From contig NC_001318.1 of assembly GCF_000008685.2 (NCBI RefSeq), positions 478,224 through 511,723 of the forward strand: a stretch of DNA of 33,500 bases. The letters run 5' to 3'. The stretch comes from Borreliella burgdorferi B31. GTDB lineage: Bacteria; Spirochaetota; Spirochaetia; Borreliales; Borreliaceae. The position numbers were made by a program, and so were the translations under genes. Below the pieces are notes generated by a model, which saw only the letters and a list, made by a program, of their open reading frames with translations, was not told the DNA's origin and searched no databases. Of this stretch, positions 1-7,043 are shown one piece after another. The stretch's first letter is position 1, and every line of letters begins with the position of its first letter.

Positions 1-2
1 CT

Positions 3-1493
3 TTTTTGTGCTTTTCTACTCTGTTATCTCAAGAATTGAAGTTGATACTTGATTCGAAAAAAAATTTTAAATTTATTCAAGATTTTAGCAATGTTACTTT
101 TGAAAGGGATATGAGGGGTTTGCTTGGTATTTATTTGGATAGATATAAAGCTGTTTTAGATTTGAATAATATTGATTTGCGCTTAGAAATAGGAAGGGAT
201 AATAAATTAAAAGACACATCTTCAAATTATTTAGTTAGTGCAAAAAGTTTGAGAGTTTCAAATGAATTTCGTAATGTTTCTAATGGCTCTTTAATTTTTT
301 ATTCAAATCAAAATCCTGTTAAGTTTAAGCCACTTACAAAGAAAGCGTTCTTTTTTTCAGGCAATACTGTGTCTGATTTTACTATTAAGTTTTGGGTATA
401 TCGAACAACGTCTGTTACAGGAGAAATTATTTTTAGTTGGGATGGTTATAAAAAGATTAATAATTCGTGGGTAGATCAGTCTATTAGATTAGAAAGCGAT
501 GAGGGAAATTTTGTTTGGGTTTTAAACAATGTATTTTTAAAAGACAATAAAAATCCTATCAAAATTAGAATGAAAAGTAATGATGATTTTATTCCAAAGA
601 AATGGCATTTGCATACTTTAAGATATAGGCAAAAGGACGGCATACTTGAATATTTGATAGATTCTAAACCTCAGGCAATAGAATATATAACAGATGATAA
701 GAAGGAAGGATCAGGATATTTATTAAGTATTGGTAATTTTATTGATTTTACCTTAGGAACTTATTTTACTGGTGCGGTTGAGAATTTGGAAATACATAAA
801 AGCTTTGAAGAGGTTAGTAGTGCTTTTTTCTCAAAGAATATGGGATACATTATTACAGAGCCTATTAAGCTTTCTAAATATTATTCTCAAGTGTTATCCT
901 TTGATGTTGATTCTAATGTTCCTAAGGATACAGAGATTGTTTATTATTACAGATTAGATAATAAGGTATTTTATGATACAGATAGTCATGGGAATATTAA
1001 AAAAAATTTAACTGGGGCATGGATTCATTTTGATCCTAAAAAAGATTTTCCAGATTCAAAGATATCAAAATATATTCAAATAAAAGTTGAATTTTATCCT
1101 AGTGGAGATTCTGTAAGTAGTCCTTCTCTTTATAGTATGTCAATTACTTACGTTCCTGAAGCAGCTCCATTTCCTCCTGTGATAACAAAAGTTATTCCAG
1201 GTTCCAGAGAAGTTTTTATTGAATGGATTCCTGTTGTTAATAGCAGTGTTGAGGGGTATTACATTTATATTGGTGTTGTTTCTGGTAATTATCATGGAAA
1301 AACCGGCGGCGGTGTTTTAACTTCTCCTATTGATGTTGGAAATCAAACTTCTTTTAAGATTACAGGACTTGAAGACGGAAGACTTTACTATATTAGTATT
1401 GCCGCTTACAATTTGGATAAAAGTGTTAATAAGACTTCTTTTTCAAAGGAAATTTCTGTAAGGCCTATGGAGATTTTTAAAAAATATGAATAA
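3..1493 (+). CDS. Exported LamG/fibronectin-III-like beta-sandwich protein (5' partial)
   Basis: The reading frame is open to the window's left edge. The first in-frame start-like codon (TTG at 6) falls inside a short hydrophobic stretch ending in LLSQ that looks like the end of a signal peptide, so the true start is probably upstream. About 100 residues in, a stretch with DFTIKFWVYR and IIFSWDG resembles a laminin-G/concanavalin-like jelly roll. A second beta-rich module follows (YYYRLD, GAWIHFDP). The last ~95 residues (PPVITKVIPGSREVFIEW to ITGLEDGRLYYISIAAYN) look like a fibronectin type III domain. No lipobox is visible. The stop overlaps the next gene's ATG by 8 bases, suggesting translational coupling with the TPR protein. 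A periplasmic or envelope structural or binding role is inferred; the function is unknown. Confidence 0.75.
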   Translation, partial: FLCFSTLLSQELKLILDSKKNFKFIQDFSNVTFERDMRGLLGIYLDRYKAVLDLNNIDLRLEIGRDNKLKDTSSNYLVSAKSLRVSNEFRNVSNGSLIFYSNQNPVKFKPLTKKAFFFSGNTVSDFTIKFWVYRTTSVTGEIIFSWDGYKKINNSWVDQSIRLESDEGNFVWVLNNVFLKDNKNPIKIRMKSNDDFIPKKWHLHTLRYRQKDGILEYLIDSKPQAIEYITDDKKEGSGYLLSIGNFIDFTLGTYFTGAVENLEIHKSFEEVSSAFFSKNMGYIITEPIKLSKYYSQVLSFDVDSNVPKDTEIVYYYRLDNKVFYDTDSHGNIKKNLTGAWIHFDPKKDFPDSKISKYIQIKVEFYPSGDSVSSPSLYSMSITYVPEAAPFPPVITKVIPGSREVFIEWIPVVNSSVEGYYIYIGVVSGNYHGKTGGGVLTSPIDVGNQTSFKITGLEDGRLYYISIAAYNLDKSVNKTSFSKEISVRPMEIFKKYE

Positions 1494-2796
1494 CTTTAGT
1501 TTTGAGAAGGCTTTAAATTTTTATAAAAATGGTGATTTTAAAAGCTCTCTTGATAATTTAGATGTTTTTGATGAGAATTTTGATTCTCTTGCACTTAAAG
1601 CGCTTATTTATTTCAAGAAAAAGGATTATAAGGCTCTTTTATATGTTTTAAATACTTATCCTGTTGTTTTGAGCGAATATAATTTTTTAGTTAAACTTAT
1701 AGATTATGGCAAAATTGAAAAAAATAAAGATGATTTAGGTCCTTTTGAGAATTATAATTTAGGTGTTTTTTATTTTAATTTAAAAGAATATAAACTTGCT
1801 TTAAGTTGTTTTTTAAAAGCTAAAGAGCAAAAATCTGATTTTGTACAAGCTTTAAACAATAGTGCTGTCTTATTCGAAATGTTGGATAACAAAGACGAGG
1901 CTTTAAAATTATTTTTTGAGGCTAGAGATTTGGATCAAAACAATTCTCTAGTTAAGCTTAATATTTGGATTTTAAAAAATAGTGCATCTCTTCAAGCAGC
2001 AAGCTTTTTAAAAGTAGATAAAATTTTTTTTGATGCCAATCTTGCTCTTGTTGTTAATTATTTAATGTATTATTTTTATTCTATTGGGGAAATAAGCAGA
2101 GCAATTAGGCTTTCTGAGAAATTTTTAACAGACTCTCATTATTCTAAATATATTTGGCACAATAGGGCAACTATTTTTCATAAAATAGGCAACATGACTC
2201 AAGCCACAACATCTTATGTTAAAGCTATTTTAAATTTTCCTAATATTTATACGATCTACAATATGCATATTGCAACAGTTGAGCTTTTAAAATTTTCTCC
2301 TAAAAAGTCTATTGAGAGAATGGTTAATGATTATTCTAACTTAGATTTGATATATTTATATGCAACCTTATTTTTTCTTAGAAATCGTGATCTTGAGGAT
2401 GCCTATTTTTATATGAAAAAACTTTGTGAGCTTAATCCAGAGCCTTATTCAAAATTTTTAAAATTGCTTGAGTCCAGCGAGGATATGTTAATTGAAACTC
2501 TGCTTGAAGAATTTGCAGTATCTTTAAGAGTAAATTGGTATTTAGAGTATTTATTTTTTATTGACAATTCTTTAAATTTGAGAGATCCTATTTTTGTTTT
2601 TGATCACAATATAAGAGTAAATACGTATATTTGGAGAATTAAAGATGAGTGCATTGAATTAAAATTTAGCAACAATGAGGAAAAAATGGTTCAAGAAATC
2701 TTGCATGAAGAATGTATTTTGCCCGAAATTGACATTTCTATTGGGGATTTTCAAAATTTAATAGAAGCTTATAAAGAGTTTAGAATAAATTACTAA
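1486..2796 (+). CDS. Tetratricopeptide (TPR) repeat protein, 436 aa
   Basis: No signal peptide or membrane segment is seen, so it is probably cytoplasmic. TPR-like helix pairs occur at about residues 90-155 (YNLGVFYFNLKEYKLALSCF, then ALNNSAVLFEMLDNKDEALK) and 220-260 (WHNRATIFHKIGNMTQATTSY), with looser repeats before and between. The C-terminal ~70 residues are not TPR-like. TPRs are protein-protein interaction scaffolds; the partner is unknown. ATG 1486 overlaps the stop of the preceding LamG/FnIII-like gene, so the two are likely translated together, and a functional link is inferred from that alone. No catalytic motif was seen. Confidence 0.75.
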   Translation: MNNFSFEKALNFYKNGDFKSSLDNLDVFDENFDSLALKALIYFKKKDYKALLYVLNTYPVVLSEYNFLVKLIDYGKIEKNKDDLGPFENYNLGVFYFNLKEYKLALSCFLKAKEQKSDFVQALNNSAVLFEMLDNKDEALKLFFEARDLDQNNSLVKLNIWILKNSASLQAASFLKVDKIFFDANLALVVNYLMYYFYSIGEISRAIRLSEKFLTDSHYSKYIWHNRATIFHKIGNMTQATTSYVKAILNFPNIYTIYNMHIATVELLKFSPKKSIERMVNDYSNLDLIYLYATLFFLRNRDLEDAYFYMKKLCELNPEPYSKFLKLLESSEDMLIETLLEEFAVSLRVNWYLEYLFFIDNSLNLRDPIFVFDHNIRVNTYIWRIKDECIELKFSNNEEKMVQEILHEECILPEIDISIGDFQNLIEAYKEFRINY

Positions 2797-2815
2797 TAAT
2801 TTATAATTTATTTGG

Positions 2816-2843
2816 TTGACAATAATAATATCTCTAAGATAAT
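2816..2843 (+). promoter_or_regulatory. Sigma70-type promoter of tRNA-Ser(GCT)
   Basis: A perfect -35 TTGACA (2816-2821), a 16-bp spacer and GATAAT (2838-2843, 5/6 match) put the predicted start near 2850, about 10 bases before the mature tRNA 5' end. Confidence 0.7.
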
Positions 2844-2859
2844 ATGTATTAATGTTATA

Positions 2860-2948
2860 GGAGAGATGCCAGAGTGGCCGAATGGGGCTTCCTGCTAAGA
2901 AGTTGTCCTTTTAAAAGGGGACCATGGGTTCGAATCCCATTCTCTCCG
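2860..2948 (+). tRNA. tRNA-Ser(GCT)
   Basis: Acceptor arms GGAGAGA and TCTCTCC (2941-2947) pair perfectly and the discriminator is G2948. The anticodon loop CTGCTAA gives anticodon GCT, reading AGC/AGU. The long variable arm around TCCTTTTAAAAGGGGA is typical of class II serine tRNAs, and the T-loop is GTTCGAATC. CCA is not encoded (CCG is followed by TAATT), so it must be added after transcription. It has its own upstream promoter. Confidence 0.96.
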
Positions 2949-2962
2949 TAATTATTTAAATA

Positions 2963-2991
2963 TTGACAGCGTGTATTTTATTTATTAAAAT
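2963..2991 (+). promoter_or_regulatory. Sigma70-type promoter of tRNA-Ser(TGA)
   Basis: Perfect -35 TTGACA (2963-2968), 17-bp spacer, -10 TAAAAT (2986-2991, 5/6). The predicted start near 2998 is 7 bases before the tRNA. The two serine tRNAs are only 56 bases apart but each has a promoter. Confidence 0.72.
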
Positions 2992-3004
2992 TTGTTTTAA
3001 CTCT

Positions 3005-3091
3005 GGAGAGGTGGCAGAGTGGTTTAATGCTACGGTCTTGAAAACCGTTGTAGGTGTAAGCCTACCGTGAGTTCGAATCTCACCCTCTCCG
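3005..3091 (+). tRNA. tRNA-Ser(TGA)
   Basis: Acceptor arms GGAGAGG and CCTCTCC (3084-3090) pair perfectly, with discriminator G3091. Anticodon stem ACGGT/ACCGT encloses loop CTTGAAA, giving anticodon TGA, which reads UCA and by wobble other UCN codons. The long variable arm with TAGGTGTAAGCCTA is serine-type. CCA is not encoded. The 3' end lies 29 bases from the convergent lipoprotein gene's stop. Confidence 0.96.
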
Positions 3092-3120
3092 TAATTATCA
3101 TTTAATTTTAAGTATTAAGA

Positions 3121-3834
3121 TTAAGACTGAGAGTGAAGGTTTTTGTTTGGTTGATATTCATTTTCTGTGTTTTCATGTATGGGGAATTGAAACTCAATTT
3201 TATCGCAGCCATTACAATCATTTGAGAATGGATTATAAAAAACTATAATTTGGTTATTTTTAAAATAATATTTATATCTTGGAAAGATTGTTGTGAATTT
3301 TTTTTCCAATTCTTTTTGACTGTGTTTTCCTTTAACATAAAAATCTTTAATTCTACTATTTAGCTGTTCTTTTAATACGTTTATTAGAGAGTCTAGCTGA
3401 TCTTTTGATATTATTTCTGAAATTTCTATTTTTTTGTTTCCTTTTAGGTTTAAAGAATAATATTTCAAGAAAGTGCTTGATTCTTTTTCTCTGAAAGATT
3501 CTTTGTATAAAATAGATGTAATGCCAATATTTTCATTTTTAAATATTGTAAAATTGGAAAAATAAAAATATTCATTTTTTGAGTTTTCGGGGTTTGATAT
3601 TTTATTTTCGATGTCTTTTTTCCATTTTTTTATAAGATTTTCAAATTCAAAGTTTGCATTTTCCATAAAAGGAATTTTTGCATCTATATGGAGAATATTA
3701 TTGTTTTGCAGTATTTCATTTTCTTTGATATTTTTAGTTTTAATTTCAAATTCGGAATTAACTTTACTTGAGACTGATTTAGAGCATGATAGAATAGATA
3801 ATATTGAAAGAAAAATGATTATTCTAGTTTTCAC
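3121..3834 (-). CDS. Putative lipoprotein with DUF3298/RsiV-like domain, 237 aa
   Basis: The start is GTG at 3834, with GGAG six bases upstream on the minus strand. The N-terminus is a short basic segment, a hydrophobic core and the lipobox-like LSILSC, so Cys17 is the predicted lipidation site, as in Borrelia lipoproteins. The body resembles the secreted DUF3298/RsiV/PdaC fold: a strand pair with FLKYYSLNLKGNKKIEISEI (the usual 'YNFDLKTGK..I.L.DL' pattern), a helix with several Leu, and a C-terminal YKYYFKNNQIIVFYNPF ... FQFPI segment. Function is not assigned; such domains occur in anti-sigma factors and in polysaccharide deacetylases. Here there is no second catalytic domain. It is one of only two minus-strand genes, and its promoter appears to overlap that of tRNA-Arg. 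Confidence 0.8.
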   Translation of the reverse strand: MKTRIIIFLSILSILSCSKSVSSKVNSEFEIKTKNIKENEILQNNNILHIDAKIPFMENANFEFENLIKKWKKDIENKISNPENSKNEYFYFSNFTIFKNENIGITSILYKESFREKESSTFLKYYSLNLKGNKKIEISEIISKDQLDSLINVLKEQLNSRIKDFYVKGKHSQKELEKKFTTIFPRYKYYFKNNQIIVFYNPFSNDCNGCDKIEFQFPIHENTENEYQPNKNLHSQS

Positions 3835-3857
3835 AATTTCTCCATTTTCTATTGAAT

Positions 3858-3899
3858 GTTTTTATTGTAATAAATAGTAATTTTTATTACAATAAAAAC
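3858..3899. promoter_or_regulatory. Symmetric, fully overlapping bidirectional promoter in a 17-bp perfect inverted repeat
   Basis: Arms 3858-3874 and 3883-3899 are perfect reverse complements around an 8-base centre. Forward: TTGTAA (3865-3870), 17-bp spacer, TACAAT (3888-3893), start about 3900, nine bases before tRNA-Arg. Reverse: TTGTAA (3892-3887), 17-bp spacer, TACAAT (3869-3864), start about 3857, then a ~23-base leader with GGAG before the lipoprotein GTG. The repeat could also be a repressor operator. The geometry is seen directly; promoter activity is inferred. Confidence 0.6.
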
Positions 3900-3908
3900 T
3901 AATTATTT

Positions 3909-3982
3909 GTGTCCATAGCTCAGTTGGATAGAGCGTTAGATTGCGATTCTTAAGGTCGGAGGTTCAAGTCCTCTTGGACACG
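3909..3982 (+). tRNA. tRNA-Arg(GCG)
   Basis: Acceptor arms GTGTCCA and TGGACAC pair perfectly; the D-stem is GCTC/GAGC and the T-arm GGAGG-TTCAAGT-CCTCT, with discriminator G3982. The anticodon loop is TTGCGAT, so the anticodon is GCG, reading CGC and CGU. The D-loop has the A20 typical of arginine tRNAs. Anticodon stem TTAGA/TCTTA has one T-T mismatch. Most bacteria use ACG (edited to ICG) for this codon box. CCA is not encoded. It probably begins a transcript with tRNA-Ser(GGA) and ffs. Confidence 0.93.
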
Positions 3983-3998
3983 AAAAGTTTGTTAGTTT

Positions 3999-4085
3999 GG
4001 AGAGATGGCCGAGTGGCTTAAGGCGCACGCTTGGAAAGCGTGTATACAGTAAAATGTATCATGGGTTCGAATCCCATTCTCTCCG
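3999..4085 (+). tRNA. tRNA-Ser(GGA)
   Basis: Acceptor arms GGAGAGA and TCTCTCC (4078-4084) pair, with discriminator G4085. Anticodon stem CACGC/GCGTG encloses loop TTGGAAA, giving anticodon GGA, reading UCC/UCU. The long variable arm TATACAGTAAAATGTATC is class II. It lies 16 bases after tRNA-Arg with no room for a promoter, and only three bases before the SRP RNA helix, so it should be released from a common precursor. Confidence 0.96.
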
Positions 4086-4088
4086 ATT

Positions 4089-4182
4089 CCTAGGACCCGT
4101 ACTATCAAGTATTGCTGAATCCCGTCAGGACTGGAAGGTAGCAGCGGTAAGCGATTTTTTTGATGAGTACGTAAGTCTTAGG
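4089..4182 (+). ncRNA. ffs: Signal recognition particle RNA (4.5S-type)
   Basis: The apical domain contains the conserved CAGGACTGGAAGGTAGCAG followed by CGGTAAG, the Ffh-binding core of bacterial SRP RNA (symmetric loop plus GGAA-type tetraloop). The ends pair: CCTAGGAC (4089-4096) with GTCTTAGG (4175-4182), continued by CGTACT with AGTACG and ATCAA with TTGAT. About 94 nt, so the small bacterial hairpin form. The dnaX gene follows, an arrangement common in bacteria. With Ffh it targets inner-membrane and secreted proteins to SecY. The exact ends are set from the helix, not from data. Confidence 0.92.
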
Positions 4183-4376
4183 TTTAATTTTGAACCCAAA
4201 TGCAATGTTTTGCTTTATGTTAAGATATGGATTTGTCTTTTTGTAACTTTCAATTTTATTATATTTTTTATGTTTCATAAAATTCTTTTAAAGTAATAGC
4301 TCTGAGATATAAATATGTTGTATAGTATATATTTACTAATATTTTACTTATTAAAGCATAGGGAGGTAAAAAGTTA

Positions 4377-6059
4377 ATGGCGTCTTCAAGAGGCACTGCT
4401 CTTAAGAAACGCCCCAGAGATTTCAACTCTCTTGAAGGGCAAGACTTTGTTGTTGAAACTCTAAAGCATTCTATAGAGAAAAATAAAATAGCTAATGCTT
4501 ATATCTTTTCAGGGCCAAGAGGCGTTGGTAAAACTTCATCAGCCAGGGCTTTTGCCAGATGCTTAAATTGCAGGAATGGTCCAACAGTTATGCCATGTGG
4601 GGAGTGCAGCAATTGTAAATCTATTGAGAATGATAGCAGCCTTGATGTTGTTGAAATTGATGGTGCCTCAAACACTTCGGTTCAAGATATTAGGCAAATT
4701 AAAGAAGAGATAATGTTTCCTCCTGCAATTTCTAAATATAGAATATATATTATTGACGAAGTTCATATGCTTTCCAATTCTGCTTTTAATGCTCTTTTAA
4801 AGACAATTGAAGAGCCTCCAAATTATATTGTTTTTATTTTTGCCACTACAGAGTCACACAAGCTTCCAGAGACAATAAAAAGCAGATGTCAACATTTTAG
4901 TTTTAAACTTTTATCTTTAGATAAGATTTACAATATGCTTAAGAAAGTTTGTTTAGAGGATGATATTAAATATGAAGATGAAGCTTTAAAATGGATTGCA
5001 TATAAAAGTAGTGGTAGCGTAAGAGATGCTTATACTCTTTTTGATCAGATAGTTTCTTTTACTGATTCTAACATTAAATTAGATCAAATAAGATCCAAGA
5101 TGGGCTTAACCAATGATGAATTTTTAGAAAAGTTGTCAGTTAGCATTCTTGGTGAAGATGTGAAAGAGTTAATTTGTGTTCTTGATTCTATTTTTTTATC
5201 TGGAGTGTCTTATGAGCAATTTCTTTTAGATTCAATCGAATTTTTTAGAGAGGCATTATTTTTAAAGATAGGTATTAAAAATTTTGAGTTTATTGGAATT
5301 AAATCTGAGGATTTGAGAAAGAAATTAATTGAGTTTGATTTGAACTATCTTGAAAGAATTATTGTTGTTTTGCTTGAAACTTACAGGGATTTGCAATTTT
5401 CGGTTAATCCAAGATATGAGCTTGAGATTAATTTTATTAAAATTTTAAGACTTAAAAGTTATGTTCCAAATCATGTTTTAATAAAGCAAATTCAAAATCT
5501 TGAAGACAATCTGTTAGAAAATATTGCTACAGATTCAAACAATTTTGATGTTTTATCAAATAATAAGAGCGAAGATGATTTGGCTTTTATTCCATCAAAA
5601 TCTAGTTTAAAATGTGAATTTCCCGAAATCAAATCTTTAGAAAAAGAGGAGGCTGATCGTGATGAAAATTTATCAACAAAAATTGATAAAAATATTTTAG
5701 AGACCAATAGTATTGACGAGATTGATGAGATTTTTATTGAAGATGATAATGCGAGTAATTCAAATGATTTTATTGATATAAGAGATAAATTTATTTATAT
5801 TGTTTCAAGATATGTTCAAACTTTAGTTCATTCGGGAGAGGTTGCTATTGATGACAATGTTCTTTATTATAAGGTGTTTAGTGAGTTTGAATATAATGAG
5901 CTTCAAAATTATAAAGGTGAGATAAGATCTGAATTTTACAAAGAATTCCCCAATTTAAGCATTGTGTTTCAGAAAAATTTTAAAAACCTTGAAAAGGATT
6001 TTGAAAAACTAGAAACTGTAAAAAATATTTTTGGAGCAAGTGAAGTTCTGGAGGGATAA
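4377..6059 (+). CDS. dnaX: DNA polymerase III gamma/tau subunit
   Basis: This is the AAA+ clamp-loader ATPase that loads the beta clamp. Visible motifs: Walker A GPRGVGKT (46-53), zinc-module cysteines C65, C74, C77 and C80, Walker B IIDEVH (125-130), sensor-1 region FATTES and the SRC arginine finger (169-171). Residues 1-360 form domains I-III. The ~200-residue tail is acidic, lower in complexity and tau-like. ATG 4377 follows GGGAGG. At 560 aa it is within the family range. The SRP RNA lies about 195 bases upstream and ebfC starts 4 bases after the stop, so dnaX and ebfC are almost certainly one transcript. No convincing programmed frameshift signal was found, so a short gamma form is not predicted. 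Confidence 0.96.
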   Translation: MASSRGTALKKRPRDFNSLEGQDFVVETLKHSIEKNKIANAYIFSGPRGVGKTSSARAFARCLNCRNGPTVMPCGECSNCKSIENDSSLDVVEIDGASNTSVQDIRQIKEEIMFPPAISKYRIYIIDEVHMLSNSAFNALLKTIEEPPNYIVFIFATTESHKLPETIKSRCQHFSFKLLSLDKIYNMLKKVCLEDDIKYEDEALKWIAYKSSGSVRDAYTLFDQIVSFTDSNIKLDQIRSKMGLTNDEFLEKLSVSILGEDVKELICVLDSIFLSGVSYEQFLLDSIEFFREALFLKIGIKNFEFIGIKSEDLRKKLIEFDLNYLERIIVVLLETYRDLQFSVNPRYELEINFIKILRLKSYVPNHVLIKQIQNLEDNLLENIATDSNNFDVLSNNKSEDDLAFIPSKSSLKCEFPEIKSLEKEEADRDENLSTKIDKNILETNSIDEIDEIFIEDDNASNSNDFIDIRDKFIYIVSRYVQTLVHSGEVAIDDNVLYYKVFSEFEYNELQNYKGEIRSEFYKEFPNLSIVFQKNFKNLEKDFEKLETVKNIFGASEVLEG

Positions 6060-6063
6060 AAAT

Positions 6064-6363
6064 ATGGCAGTAAATCCGTTAGATTTTTTGAAAAATATGT
6101 CTAGCGTTAAGAATAATATTGACAATATTAAAAAGGAAATTTCTAAAATTACGGTTTGTGGTAAAGCAGGTAGCAATATTGTTACTATTGAGATGGATGG
6201 CGAATTTAATGTTAAAAAAGTTTCAATCAATAAGGAATTTTTTGATGATTTAGACAATGATGCTTTTGAACAAATGATTAAATCTGCTTTAAATGATGCT
6301 GTCTCTAAGGTTAAAGAAGAGATAAAATTAAAAACCATGGGAGTTCTTCCTTTTGGAATGTAG
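6064..6363 (+). CDS. ebfC: YbaB/EbfC nucleoid-associated DNA-binding protein, 99 aa
   Basis: Start ATG 6064 is chosen because GGAGGG lies 8 bases before it and the protein then begins MAVNPLDFLKNM, as in YbaB proteins; an upstream in-frame ATG would lie inside dnaX. The YbaB core is visible: coiled N-terminal helix (residues 5-30), strands with AGSNIVTIEMDGEFNVKKV, and a C-terminal helix through AVSKVKEEI. In B. burgdorferi this family member is known as EbfC, a homodimer that binds DNA upstream of erp lipoprotein genes and acts as a nucleoid-associated global regulator. The dnaX-ybaB pairing is conserved widely in bacteria. Confidence 0.95.
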   Translation: MAVNPLDFLKNMSSVKNNIDNIKKEISKITVCGKAGSNIVTIEMDGEFNVKKVSINKEFFDDLDNDAFEQMIKSALNDAVSKVKEEIKLKTMGVLPFGM

Positions 6364-6393
6364 TTTTTAATTTTGTAAAAGTTATATTTTGAT

Positions 6394-6423
6394 TTTTCAA
6401 TACAATGTTAAGTGCTTTATAAT
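6394..6423 (+). promoter_or_regulatory. Candidate promoter of ndk
   Basis: TTTTCA (6394-6399), 18-bp spacer, perfect -10 TATAAT (6418-6423). The predicted start near 6430 would give a leader of about 100 bases before ndk. The -35 is weak (4/6). Confidence 0.35.
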
Positions 6424-6533
6424 TTGTATTATTCCATATAAATGTAATTAATCAGATATAATTTTTGTATTGAATAAGTATTTTTATTTATTTAATTATT
6501 TTTAAATATATATCCTAAATTTTAGGAGGATTT

Positions 6534-7043
6534 ATGTCAATGTTATTGCAAAAAACTTTATGTATTGTTAAGCCAGATGGAGTTAGGAGAGGTTTAATTG
6601 GCGATGTAGTTTCTAGATTTGAAAGAGTAGGTTTAAAGATGGTAGCTGCTAAAATGCTTATTGTTGATGAGAGTTTGGCAAAAAAACATTATTTATATGA
6701 TGATATTGTCTTTAGACATAGTGAGGCTGTTTGGAATTCTTTAATTAAATTTATTTCAAATTCCCCTGTTTTTACATTTGTTGTTGAAGGGGTTGAAAGC
6801 ATTGAGGTTGTGAGGAAGCTTTGTGGTGCTACTGAGCCAAAATTGGCTATTCCTGGAACAATACGGGGAGATTTTTCTTATCATAGTTTTAAGTATTCAA
6901 ATGAAAAAGGTTTTTCAATTTACAATGTGATTCATGCATCTGCAAATGAGGCAGATGCGATGCGCGAAATACCAATTTGGTTTAAAGACAATGAAATTTT
7001 AAACTATAAAAGAGATGATGAATGTGAGCATTATTATTGTTAA
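6534..7043 (+). CDS. ndk: Nucleoside diphosphate kinase, long form (169 aa)
   Basis: It transfers the gamma phosphate of NTPs to NDPs through a phospho-histidine, balancing nucleotide pools. N-terminal TLCIVKPDGVRRGLIG is the family signature, RGDFS is also conserved, and the active-site His is H134 in NVIHASAN. ATG 6534 follows AGGAGG (6524-6529). E. coli Ndk is 143 aa; this one has extra residues before the active site and at the C-terminus. HAS rather than HGS after the active-site Asn resembles archaeal members. It stands alone between two AT-rich gaps of 170 and 283 bases. Confidence 0.94.
   Translation: MSMLLQKTLCIVKPDGVRRGLIGDVVSRFERVGLKMVAAKMLIVDESLAKKHYLYDDIVFRHSEAVWNSLIKFISNSPVFTFVVEGVESIEVVRKLCGATEPKLAIPGTIRGDFSYHSFKYSNEKGFSIYNVIHASANEADAMREIPIWFKDNEILNYKRDDECEHYYC

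Noticed and set aside
3997..4296. A 99-codon frame running through tRNA-Ser(GGA) and ffs
   Set aside because: It overlaps two clear structural RNAs, and its sequence is just their translation.
5636..5656. Possible dnaX -1 frameshift site (GAAAAAGAGGAGG)
   Set aside because: In the reading frame the codons are GAA AAA GAG, not an X XXY YYZ slippery heptamer of the E. coli type, and no stem was obvious downstream.
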